Assembly: GCA_024405255.1 (NCBI GenBank)
Contig: JAKSOY010000166.1
Location: forward strand, 1-9,738
DNA from: Kiritimatiellia bacterium
GTDB lineage: Bacteria; Verrucomicrobiota; Kiritimatiellia; RFP12; UBA1067
Direction: 5' to 3'
Length of the DNA stretch: 9,738 bases
Shown one piece after another: positions 1 to 8,015 of the stretch (the first letter of the stretch is position 1; every line of letters starts with the position of its first letter). The position numbers and the translations under genes were made by a program. The notes below the pieces were generated by a model that did no database searches, was not told the DNA's origin, and saw only the letters and a list, made by a program, of their open reading frames with translations.

Positions 1-1
1 C

Positions 2-481
2 GCGACGACGGGGAAAGGGTCGGTCGTGCGCTTGCAGCGTTTCTCGCGTCGGTCGCCGAAGGGCGCTTGGCATGCGTCGGGCCAGTGGGGCTATCCGGTC
101 GACAGTGTGGCGGGACGCGATTTCGCCCATAAATCGCGCAGTGGCGTTGCGGACCTGCTCGTCTTGGACGATGATTCCATCCTCGTGCTTGAACGAGAAA
201 TGAGCATCCGAAAAAAGGCGGTAATGCCGTCTTTCCGCTGCCGTCTCTACCAAGTCGATTTTGCGGGGGCGACGGATGTCTCGACGGTGCCGTCGTTGTC
301 GCGTGCCACGTACCGTCCCGTGACGAAACGGCGTGTCTTCGGTGCGCAGACGGGGTTTGCCATGTTCGAAGGTATGTGCTGGGGACCGACGCTCTCGTCC
401 GGCACACGCACGATCCTGCTCATTTCAGACGCAGGTTCCGGTGCAGTCGGCTGCATCCGTTCGTTCCGCCTCATGCGATAA
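2..481 (+). CDS. Phytase-like esterase-domain protein, C-terminal part (5' end outside window)
   Basis: The reading frame is open to the left edge, so this is the last ~159 codons of a longer gene; the GTG at 26 is only an internal in-frame codon, not a convincing start. The visible protein matches, by my recollection of the family, the C-terminal half of the 'esterase-like activity of phytase' domain (PF13449). It has an SGVADLLVLDDDSILVLERE stretch, then an RLYQVDF strand followed by ATDVS, then FEGMCWGP and a closing ILLISDAGSG strand. Proteins of this family are usually exported beta-propeller-like proteins; true phytase activity is not established for most members. The signal peptide, if there is one, lies outside the window. 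The gene ends 134 bp before the next gene on the same strand, and I see no clear intrinsic terminator between them, so co-transcription is possible. The family call is fairly firm; substrate and reaction are unknown. Confidence 0.72.
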   Translation, partial: ATTGKGSVVRLQRFSRRSPKGAWHASGQWGYPVDSVAGRDFAHKSRSGVADLLVLDDDSILVLEREMSIRKKAVMPSFRCRLYQVDFAGATDVSTVPSLSRATYRPVTKRRVFGAQTGFAMFEGMCWGPTLSSGTRTILLISDAGSGAVGCIRSFRLMR

Positions 482-564
482 AAAGATGTTGAAAATGGCA
501 GTTTCCAGGAACTCTGTCATAGACATCTAGGTGTTGATTTGCTAAACTACGTGCTGAGTGCCCT

Positions 565-587
565 TTGGAAATGAGGGATGATTCCAA
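565..587. repeat. Short inverted repeat TTGGAA-N11-TTCCAA upstream of the giant surface-protein gene
   Basis: Six-base perfect arms (565-570 and 582-587) lie in the AT-richer gap between the two first genes, 28 bp before the start codon at 616. The arms could form an operator or a weak mRNA hairpin. A related small palindrome, TTCC-A-GGAA, sits at 503-511. I see no well-spaced sigma-70 promoter in 482-615; TTGATT at 534-539 resembles a -35 box but has no good -10 partner. The arms are short enough to be chance. Confidence 0.25.
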
Positions 588-602
588 TTAGTTTCAAACT
601 CG

Positions 603-608
603 AAGGAG
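603..608 (+). promoter_or_regulatory. Shine-Dalgarno AAGGAG that selects the ATG at 616
   Basis: AAGGAG ends one base before an ATG at 610 but seven bases before the in-frame ATG at 616. Only the second spacing is workable for ribosome binding, so translation most likely begins at 616 and yields MLKRAYRS rather than MSMLKRAYRS. Confidence 0.75.
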
Positions 609-615
609 AATGTCA

Positions 616-3600
616 ATGTTAAAACGAGCATATCGGTCGATGTGGATGGGGGTTCTCTTGGCAGGTGGGTTGGTTCCGTGTGTGCAGGCGGAACTGGTGG
701 CGAGCTGGCGGTTCGACGATGCGATGAGTCCGTTGAAGGCGACGGTCGGCGAAGATGCCGTTGTCGGCTATGCGGCGGGGAAGGGGTCGAACGTGCAGTC
801 CGGCATGGGGGCGACCTACCTCCTTTCGGCGCCGCCCGCGAGCGATACGTATGCGGCTGGGGCGGCTAGCAAACTCATGCCGGGCGACGGGGCGATCGCC
901 ATTCCGAAGAGTTCGCATCTGCGCTTGCCGATTCCCAAGTCTCGTCTCGCGCACCACAACTGGACCATCCGCACGCGTTTCTTCGTGCCGGCATCCGCTG
1001 ATGGAGTCTTCCATGCCTTCTTCGAACGCAACGCCAACAACAACGACAACGATGCCGATCTGTTCATCCGCAGTCAGCGGAGTGGTTCGACGAGCAAGCG
1101 CATCGGCGGCGGCTGGATGGGTTCTTTCGCACAGGGATCGTCTGGTTATAACGGTCCCGAGGTTTCCGCCGGCGTGTGGCATACGCTCATCATCGCCCAG
1201 GGCAATGCCCGCTGCACGGTGTGGCTGGACGGTAAGGCCATCAACTACCGAAACGGTGCGACGAGCGGTATCGACTTCTTTTCAGGCTGTACGGGTGACT
1301 TCCTCCTCTGGAGCGCCGATGGCGATGGCGACGACGGACTCACCTATTTTTCGCAGATCGACATCTTCGACGAGGCGGTCGACCCCGAGATGGGCGAACT
1401 CAACATCTCTCTGCCGAAGCCGACGGGCGAGTGGCGTTTTCCGAAGGGGAATGTCCTCAAGGGCCATATCGGACCCGACCTCGAGAAGTTCACGAACTCC
1501 GGCAAGCCCGTTTCATTCCAGGAGATCGACGGTCCTGTCCCTGGTTCGGCCGCGCTGCGCTGCGGCACATGGAACTGCCTCAAGTGCGTGCACGGCACTA
1601 AACCCGGCGGGTCCTACACGATGGTGCTCGACGTGCGCATTCCCCGCACGAGCGATGTGGGCGGTTACCACGCCTACCTTTGGAGAGGATCGGGCGACGC
1701 CATTGCCTTCTATTACAAGAATGCGACGGATCTGCTTGAAATCTGGTTCCGTTCCGGCAAGCGGAATACGAACGGCGGTTTGTACGTCGACCAGTGGGCA
1801 CGCATCGTCCTCGCGACGGGGCCGACCTCGGTCGGCGGGCACAAGTACCTCTATGTGAACGGCAAGCAGGTCGAGGAGACGGCCTACAATACCGCCGCGC
1901 TGTCGCTGCTCTCGAACAGCGTGTGCTACCTGCTGGGCGATGACAGCGGCGAAGACCACACGATCGACATCTCGTATGCGGCGTTCTACGACGTGCAGCT
2001 TTCGCACGAACAGATTGCGAAGAACTTTGCGCGGCCGATTTCGTATGACGCGAACGAGAACATGATTCCTTCGCAGGCGCCGACGGGCGTGTGGACGCCG
2101 ACGGGAACGGAGGAACTTGGCACCTCGGCGGAGACGACATTCGGCGTGCCGTTCGTCGCGGAAGAGAACGGCTACTCGACGACCCGGGGTGCGGCTCCGG
2201 CGTCCGAAACGTCGACGATGCTGTTCGACGTGAAGCTGCCGGCGGATCGGGCGCAGGGCTTCATGCTCTACGGCAATACGACCGGCGAGTATGTGGGCAT
2301 CTACAATTCGGCTTCGTCACTCAACGGGTCGATCTTCGCCACGACTACGCCGGCTACGTGGGAGACGAGCGGCTGGGCGAACAACCTCTTCGGCTATTGG
2401 ACCTATGAGTCGATCCCGCGCGACGATGAGTTTCACCGTGTGGCGATTGTGCGTAATGCCGGTTCGAACATGGCGCAGTACTTCATCGATGGCCTCTGGC
2501 GCGCGCACGTGAACGAATACGACGGCACAAAGGGCACGTGGCTGCGGCCTACGCGCGTGATGAAATATCTGCAGAACGTCGGAGCCAATGTGTCGCGTGT
2601 GGTGACGTATGACGTCAATCTGCTGCCGGCGGAAATCGCACGGCTGGGTTCGCTTGCCGCACCGCCGTTGACGCCGAGCGAAGTCGCGCCGACGGTGGGC
2701 GTGAGCATTTCGAACGATGTGACGGAAGTGGAAGCCGTTCTCGAAACGGTGACATTCGTGGTACCGTACGAGCTGGGGGCGGTGAATGGCAGCGTCTCCA
2801 TCGACTATGGCGACGGCACGGGCGATGTTCGACCCGCCCTCACGGGGTCTGGCACGCTGACGTTCTCGCACGTCTATTCGGTTGCCGGTGAAATGACGGT
2901 GACCGTGCGCGCAATCGACCCGTCCTTCACCACGGGCACGGCCACCACGTCGATCACGGTCAAGGCGGTGGATATCACGAGCGACGCAGTGCTCACGGAG
3001 ATGCCGTGGCTGCAGAACGTCTACACGAATCGCTTCAGCGTCATGTGCGAGGCGGCGCAGGACTATCCGGGCCTGCAGCTGCAGTGGGGCGAGGACTTCG
3101 CGAACACCACGCCGTTCACGAGCGAAATCGCGGCGACGGGACGGTACATTTTCACGGCGCGCGTGACGGTGGAAAATCAGGAGGGTGCGGAGATCCCGTG
3201 CCGTCTTGCCATGAACGGCCTGCCGCTCACGGGAACTTCGACGGCCCGCACGGTGAAACTGTGGTCGAACGAAACGAACCCCAACGGGTTTACGGCGGTC
3301 GTCTGGGGCGACAACCAGCAGGGCGGCCTTGCCGGCGACTGGGATGCGGACAAGTTCGCCTATGTGACGTCGATTTTCAACCACATGCTGACGCGCAATC
3401 CCGACTTCGGCATTTCCACGGGCGATATGGCGAGTACGGCCGACTACGCCAACCAGATCAGTCCGCTGATCCTCCAGCGCACGAATCGCATTCTGGGACA
3501 GCAGGTCCCGTACTATGTGGCTTTCGGCAACCATGACACCAGTTACCTCGAGAACCGCAAGTACTTCTCCAATCCGTCCGAAAACGACCCGGCCTACGGA

Positions 3601-6600
3601 ACGCCGGGCGAAGGCAACTTCTATCTCTACCGTGACAACGTGCTGATGGTGTTTCTCGACAACAAGATCTACACGTCCACAGACACGCAGGCATGGCTTG
3701 CGAACGTTCTCGGAAGCGAACGTGCGCAGGCGGCGAAGTTCCGCCTGGTCTTTGTGCATGTGCCGGTCTATCTCGAACTCTGGGGCGGCAACAACAATAC
3801 GACGTTGAAGGCCATCTACAACCAGTATCATGTGGACGCGGTGTTCTCCGGCCACATGCATGGCTATGAGCGTATCGAGGGCGCGGAAGACACCTTCGTG
3901 CAGCTGACGAACGGCTGCGTGGGCTACCTTGACCGCATCGAGCAGGTGAAGGCCAACTACGGCGACCAGACGAAGGTGGGCGGTCATAACGACATGCCGT
4001 ACCTCTGGGCGCGTCAGGCGCTCGACGGTTCGGGACTGGGACTGGCGGAACCCGTGCGCGCGGGCCTCGTGCAGAGTTATGGCGAACTGCAGGTGAAGGG
4101 CGATGTGCTCACCTATCGCGCCCATGCCTTCAATGCCGACGGTTCGTACATCGGCGTGTGCGACAGTGTCACGCTCAAGGCCCGTGCAACGGGTACGGGC
4201 GGCATGGTTCCGCATACGGCGGAGGCCGCCGTTGAGGTTCCGTCCGGTGCGGTGCCGGCGAATCTGATCGACGCTTCCGCGTTTGTGACGGTCGGTGCCG
4301 CCGGGGTGACCAGCACGCACGGCACGTTGGGCGGCTCGGTGCAGCTCGCGTCCGCCCCGATCACGAAGGCGCAATGGGCTGCGTTCGAAGCGGCGCGCGG
4401 CAACACGGTCGAGGTTCCGGCGGAAGAGGCGAACGCGCCTGCGTGCGGAATGACGCGGTACGAGGCCGAGGCGTTCATCGCGTGGGTCAACGGCGAGACG
4501 GAGACGTATCGTCTGCCGACGGAAGCGGAGCTCGCAACGCTCTTCTTCTATGATGGCGAACAGGAAAAGTGGAACCGTTCCTGCCCTGCGGGCGCGGTGT
4601 CGGAGTGGACAAGTTCGGTCGATCCGGTCCATGGCTGGTGCTGCATCATGGGCGGCAATGCGCGCGCGGTGCCGGGAACCTGGACGAGGCTCTTCGACCA
4701 TCCTTGCATCGCTTCGCCTGGCTGCTCGGCGGACTATCTCGGCTTCCGTCTCGCGAAGGTTGAAGGGACGGTGCCCGAACCCCAGCCGGGGGCGGGCGGC
4801 ATGACGACGGACTTCCAGGGCAATCTCGTCTTGCAGGGCCGTATGGAAGGCGGTGCCGTCACGACGGGTACAGGGCTTGAGATCGCGGCCAACGGTACGG
4901 TCACGTTCCGTTCCCTGCAGCTGATAGCGGGTGGCATGCATGTCGTTTCAAGTGATCGCCTGCTGCATCTCGCGGGGGACAATGACTGTTCGCTGGCAGA
5001 CTTCTACATCAACGGTACGTCTGTCACGGGCATCGTCTGCGCGGCCGGCGTGTCGTCCGCGTCGATCACGGTGAAGTCCGTCTGGCAGGATGCGATCAAC
5101 CGTTTCTTCGTCGTTGGTCCGGGCGTGACATTGCGCACGGTGGGCGACTTCACTTCACCGGGCACGGATTCGAGCGCCACGCCGACGGCGCCGATCATGG
5201 TGGACGGCGTGTGCGAAATCGGCGGCATCTATCGGACGATGGCCGACAACTGGGCGCATGTGTTGGGCGAGGGCGATCTGCGCGTGGGCGGCCTCATGTG
5301 GTATCGCAACATCTGGCTCGCGTTCGGCACCCGGTCGCTCACGTTCACGACAGCGAACCCGGTGACGGGTATCTACAAGCGCGATCGGTCGCGTTTCCAT
5401 TCGTATCGTACGCCGCTCGTGCTGCGGGGCACGGTGGACTGGACAATCGACAATCGCGACTACACGGGGCAGCCGATCTGGATGTCGGCCGAAGTCGCCA
5501 ATGTGGGCTGGTGCGTCGATACGCTTGATCCGGACGACGGCGTGACGGCGCATACGTTCACCTTGCGTCCGGAAGTGTTTGAAAATTCCCAGACATTCTC
5601 GAAGATCAATCCGGGCACGCTGCGTTTCGGCGGTTTCAGCTATACCTATACGGGCGAGACCCGCATTGAAGGCGGATCGCTCGTGTTCCTGCCGGGAACC
5701 TCGCTCACGGCTTCGCCCGTGACGGTGACGACGGACGGCACGCTGGGCCTTGAAGGCACGGTGTCGTTTACAAAGCCGGTCACATTTGACGGTGGCACGT
5801 TCGCGCCGGCGGACGGGGCGTGTCTGCGGGCGACGGCGGCGGGTCCGTTCCGTTTCCAGCAGACGACGGATGCAACGCTGCAGGTGCCGTATACGAGTTC
5901 CTTCTCGGGGGCGGTGACGCTGGCCGAGGGTACGTCGAAGTTCCGCTTCACCTATCTGTTCGAAGGGTCGAATCCGCTGGGCGAACATCTGGTGATGCGC
6001 GGCACGGGTCTCACGGCAGAGCAGGTTGAGCTTGTGGGCACGGATCTGCCGGAGGACACGCCCTTTGCCGTGAAGACGCTGGTGAACGCCGCCGGCGACG
6101 TGATCTTGCAGGTCACGGAGAAGGGGACGAAGGTCGCGACCTGGGTGGGGCCGGCCGCAGGCGATCTGTCGGCGGCGGCCAATTGGTCGGTGCTCGACGC
6201 CGCCGGCGAACCGTTGCCGGGTGCTGTGCCCGATGCGGAGACCTATGTGCGTATCGCGGGCGAGACGACGTTCAACCTTGCGGCCGGTGCGAGCTTGGCG
6301 TACAAGGGCATCTTCCTTGTGGATGGCGCGAAGCTGACCACGGATTGCGATTGGTCCGGCATCGAGTTCTCGCAGCTGCGTACATGCGGCATTCTCGACC
6401 TGAACGGACACAACCTTACGCTGAACTGGGCGTTCGGTTCGGCGACGGCGAGCGAGATTACGGATTCGACGCCCGCCACTGCGTTGCAGAAGGGCGGCGA
6501 GTTGCATGTGGTCGTGCCGGCGGGTGCGATCGCAACGAACAACCTCGTGAAGCTTACGGGGTCGCTCGCGTTCTTCAAGGATGGCGCAGGCACGTTCCGG

Positions 6601-7524
6601 GCGCAGGTGGGTCCGCAGACGTATACGGGCGGCACGGAGATCACGGCCGGTAAGGCCGTGGCGGGAGTCGCGGGTTCGGCGCACCCGTGGGGCGACGTGA
6701 CGGGTCCGATCACGATCGACGCGGATGCGACGTTCGACATCAACGGCACAACCGACCACCGCCAATACGACGAGATGATCCTCGCCGGTGGCAACCTCGG
6801 CAACTGGGGCGGCAATGTCGCCGAAGGCTATGGCTGCAACGGCCGCACGCGCCTCACGGCCGATTCAACGTTGACCGTCGTCGGCGACCTCGGCTTCTGG
6901 GGACTGGTCGATCTCGGCGGCCACACGCTCACGGTGCCGATCACCTCCGGACGTAACTTGACCCTTTGGGGGAAGGATCTCGCCACTCCCGGTTCGTTCA
7001 CGAACGGGCTTGTGAACATCACCTCCGGCGGCTGGTTCCGCATCAGCGCGGGGGGGCCTGAACTGAACATGGGCACAGTGGACTTCCGTTTCAACTGTGC
7101 GTTGAACATCGCCCGTGACATCAGCGTGCGCAACCTGGAGCAGGTCTACTCATCGTCCAGCTATGCGCTAGGCTCGGGGCTTGTCAAGATCTTCGGCGTC
7201 TACACGCCGACCAGCAACTACGTGCGCAATTTCGTCCTTCAGGATGGCGCGACGATCAACCTGGCAGGAAAAACCGATGCCTGGACGCTGCCGAAGGCGA
7301 CGGGATCTTGCACGGATCTGCTTTTTGCCGACGGGGCGAAGATCGGCCTTGCCTTTGGCACGCGCAAGCTGGGAACTTTCGAGAAGGTGCTGGCCTGGCC
7401 GGCGGACAATCCCCCGGCGAACATCGAGAAAATCGGTTTCCGCCTGGTGGATCGCGGGGGTTCTCTCAAACGTCGCGAAGACGGCATCTACTTTATGAGC
7501 GGGCTGACGCTGATTTTGCGTTAA
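616..7524 (+). CDS. Giant exported LamG/PKD/metallophosphoesterase/FGE-like/beta-repeat surface protein
   Basis: About 2302 residues. Residues 1-25 form a signal peptide (basic start, hydrophobic core, VQA|E cleavage site; the Cys at 22 is not in a lipobox). Three concanavalin-like LamG units follow (about 26-262, 270-475, 489-682), each with the typical strand around W188, W394 and H607. A PKD domain spans about 692-784 with YGDG at 731-734. A calcineurin-like phosphoesterase resembling purple acid phosphatases carries GDNQ (898-901), GD (936-937), GNHD (971-974), H1048 in HVPVY, and GHMHGYER (1079-1086). A SUMF1/FGE-like domain (about 1220-1381) has YRLPTEAE, SEW and LGFR but no catalytic cysteines. 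A Pro/Gly linker (1386-1395) leads to about 900 residues rich in Gly/Thr/Val beta strands, with autotransporter-associated repeat units near 1667-1692 and 1988-2017 (YTGGTEI type). The protein ends in GLTLILR, without a PEP-CTERM, LPXTG or evident outer-membrane barrel. I infer a secreted or surface-anchored phosphoesterase that binds glycans or matrix; the substrate is unknown. No terminator is visible after the stop. Confidence 0.9.
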   Translation: MLKRAYRSMWMGVLLAGGLVPCVQAELVASWRFDDAMSPLKATVGEDAVVGYAAGKGSNVQSGMGATYLLSAPPASDTYAAGAASKLMPGDGAIAIPKSSHLRLPIPKSRLAHHNWTIRTRFFVPASADGVFHAFFERNANNNDNDADLFIRSQRSGSTSKRIGGGWMGSFAQGSSGYNGPEVSAGVWHTLIIAQGNARCTVWLDGKAINYRNGATSGIDFFSGCTGDFLLWSADGDGDDGLTYFSQIDIFDEAVDPEMGELNISLPKPTGEWRFPKGNVLKGHIGPDLEKFTNSGKPVSFQEIDGPVPGSAALRCGTWNCLKCVHGTKPGGSYTMVLDVRIPRTSDVGGYHAYLWRGSGDAIAFYYKNATDLLEIWFRSGKRNTNGGLYVDQWARIVLATGPTSVGGHKYLYVNGKQVEETAYNTAALSLLSNSVCYLLGDDSGEDHTIDISYAAFYDVQLSHEQIAKNFARPISYDANENMIPSQAPTGVWTPTGTEELGTSAETTFGVPFVAEENGYSTTRGAAPASETSTMLFDVKLPADRAQGFMLYGNTTGEYVGIYNSASSLNGSIFATTTPATWETSGWANNLFGYWTYESIPRDDEFHRVAIVRNAGSNMAQYFIDGLWRAHVNEYDGTKGTWLRPTRVMKYLQNVGANVSRVVTYDVNLLPAEIARLGSLAAPPLTPSEVAPTVGVSISNDVTEVEAVLETVTFVVPYELGAVNGSVSIDYGDGTGDVRPALTGSGTLTFSHVYSVAGEMTVTVRAIDPSFTTGTATTSITVKAVDITSDAVLTEMPWLQNVYTNRFSVMCEAAQDYPGLQLQWGEDFANTTPFTSEIAATGRYIFTARVTVENQEGAEIPCRLAMNGLPLTGTSTARTVKLWSNETNPNGFTAVVWGDNQQGGLAGDWDADKFAYVTSIFNHMLTRNPDFGISTGDMASTADYANQISPLILQRTNRILGQQVPYYVAFGNHDTSYLENRKYFSNPSENDPAYGTPGEGNFYLYRDNVLMVFLDNKIYTSTDTQAWLANVLGSERAQAAKFRLVFVHVPVYLELWGGNNNTTLKAIYNQYHVDAVFSGHMHGYERIEGAEDTFVQLTNGCVGYLDRIEQVKANYGDQTKVGGHNDMPYLWARQALDGSGLGLAEPVRAGLVQSYGELQVKGDVLTYRAHAFNADGSYIGVCDSVTLKARATGTGGMVPHTAEAAVEVPSGAVPANLIDASAFVTVGAAGVTSTHGTLGGSVQLASAPITKAQWAAFEAARGNTVEVPAEEANAPACGMTRYEAEAFIAWVNGETETYRLPTEAELATLFFYDGEQEKWNRSCPAGAVSEWTSSVDPVHGWCCIMGGNARAVPGTWTRLFDHPCIASPGCSADYLGFRLAKVEGTVPEPQPGAGGMTTDFQGNLVLQGRMEGGAVTTGTGLEIAANGTVTFRSLQLIAGGMHVVSSDRLLHLAGDNDCSLADFYINGTSVTGIVCAAGVSSASITVKSVWQDAINRFFVVGPGVTLRTVGDFTSPGTDSSATPTAPIMVDGVCEIGGIYRTMADNWAHVLGEGDLRVGGLMWYRNIWLAFGTRSLTFTTANPVTGIYKRDRSRFHSYRTPLVLRGTVDWTIDNRDYTGQPIWMSAEVANVGWCVDTLDPDDGVTAHTFTLRPEVFENSQTFSKINPGTLRFGGFSYTYTGETRIEGGSLVFLPGTSLTASPVTVTTDGTLGLEGTVSFTKPVTFDGGTFAPADGACLRATAAGPFRFQQTTDATLQVPYTSSFSGAVTLAEGTSKFRFTYLFEGSNPLGEHLVMRGTGLTAEQVELVGTDLPEDTPFAVKTLVNAAGDVILQVTEKGTKVATWVGPAAGDLSAAANWSVLDAAGEPLPGAVPDAETYVRIAGETTFNLAAGASLAYKGIFLVDGAKLTTDCDWSGIEFSQLRTCGILDLNGHNLTLNWAFGSATASEITDSTPATALQKGGELHVVVPAGAIATNNLVKLTGSLAFFKDGAGTFRAQVGPQTYTGGTEITAGKAVAGVAGSAHPWGDVTGPITIDADATFDINGTTDHRQYDEMILAGGNLGNWGGNVAEGYGCNGRTRLTADSTLTVVGDLGFWGLVDLGGHTLTVPITSGRNLTLWGKDLATPGSFTNGLVNITSGGWFRISAGGPELNMGTVDFRFNCALNIARDISVRNLEQVYSSSSYALGSGLVKIFGVYTPTSNYVRNFVLQDGATINLAGKTDAWTLPKATGSCTDLLFADGAKIGLAFGTRKLGTFEKVLAWPADNPPANIEKIGFRLVDRGGSLKRREDGIYFMSGLTLILR

Positions 7525-7971
7525 CCCCGCGTCCGCGTGGCCGCACGAACTTCCATCTGCACGGTGACGCTCGGTGCACCTCGAGCGCGATCCCGCCGAT
7601 GATCCCGAGGATGTTGAACGAGAGCGTCGCCAGGGCGAGGACGAGCTCGTTCACCGCGAACGACCCGCTCGGAAGCCGCTCCACGTCCAGGTCCGTCTTC
7701 AGCTCGCTGTGGAACTGCTCGTGCGCGGCGTGTTCGTGGTACAGCCGGATGACCGTGTCGGCGTCGTCGGCGAAGGATGTCTTGCCGAGGGACATGAGGG
7801 CTACCTGGGCCTTCACGAGCGAGCTGTTGGAATAGCGCTGGCAGGGAACCGAGCGTTCGGACTTCTGCCAGCCGTCGAACCGCGAGAATCCGCCATCCGG
7901 TCGAGCAGCTGCTTGGCGAGGAAAACGCCCGCGTTGGTGTTGACATTCTGCGCCGATTTCTGTATAATCAT
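7525..7971 (-). pseudogene. Internally deleted IS1380-type (IS4 superfamily) transposase remnant
   Basis: Read on the minus strand, an ATG at 7971 with AAAAGG five bases upstream opens a frame beginning MIIQKSAQNVNTNAGVFLAK, which looks like a genuine transposase N-terminus but runs into a TGA at 7815-7813. A different frame carries the C-terminal transposase block: FADDADTVIRLYHEHAAHEQ, followed by FHSELKTDLDVERLPSGSFA and VNELVLALATLSFNILGIIG. The segment at 7697-7743 (complement) fits the Y-x2-R-x3-E-x6-K signature of IS4-superfamily enzymes, but with His in place of Arg. Intact IS1380-type transposases are around 430-460 residues. Here only about 26 N-terminal and about 70-110 C-terminal residues survive, so the first two catalytic Asp regions are lost. 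The usual basic C-terminal tail after the NILxxIG motif is also not recognisable, and the remnant runs straight into the stop codon of the upstream convergent gene. It is non-functional. Confidence 0.8.
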
Positions 7972-8015
7972 GACAACCTTTTGGTGAGTGGTGTTTTTTT
8001 TGTTTTGACGACTTA

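Noticed and set aside
1030..1059. Asn/Asp-rich run in the first LamG unit as a possible calcium-binding repeat
   Set aside because: Residues 139-148 (NANNNDNDAD) could be a loop that binds calcium, but one short run does not match a defined motif such as dockerin or RTX repeats.
755..1858. Plus-strand frame of 367 codons inside the first LamG region
   Set aside because: Ser/Arg-rich out-of-frame translation; the main frame carries the signal peptide and LamG motifs.
2317..4941. Long open frame of 874 codons on the minus strand inside the giant gene
   Set aside because: Its translation is Arg/His-rich without domain pattern, while the plus strand over the same bases encodes clear PKD, phosphoesterase and FGE-like motifs. 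It is a by-product of high GC and codon bias.
5155..6765. Open frame of 536 codons on the minus strand
   Set aside because: Arg-rich, low-complexity translation opposite the beta-repeat region; no ribosome site or motif supports it.
7525..7560. Terminator for the giant surface-protein gene
   Set aside because: The bases after the stop are GC-rich but give no good stem followed by a T-run; I cannot support an intrinsic terminator.
7574..7987. Plus-strand open frame of 137 codons over the insertion remnant
   Set aside because: It is the antisense of the recognisable transposase C-terminal block on the minus strand.
7994..8010. T-run followed by TTGACG as plus-strand terminator or -35 box
   Set aside because: No stem precedes the T-run, and no -10 box lies 16-18 bp beyond TTGACG; the nearby TATA sequence is only about eight bp away and fits the minus-strand promoter better.
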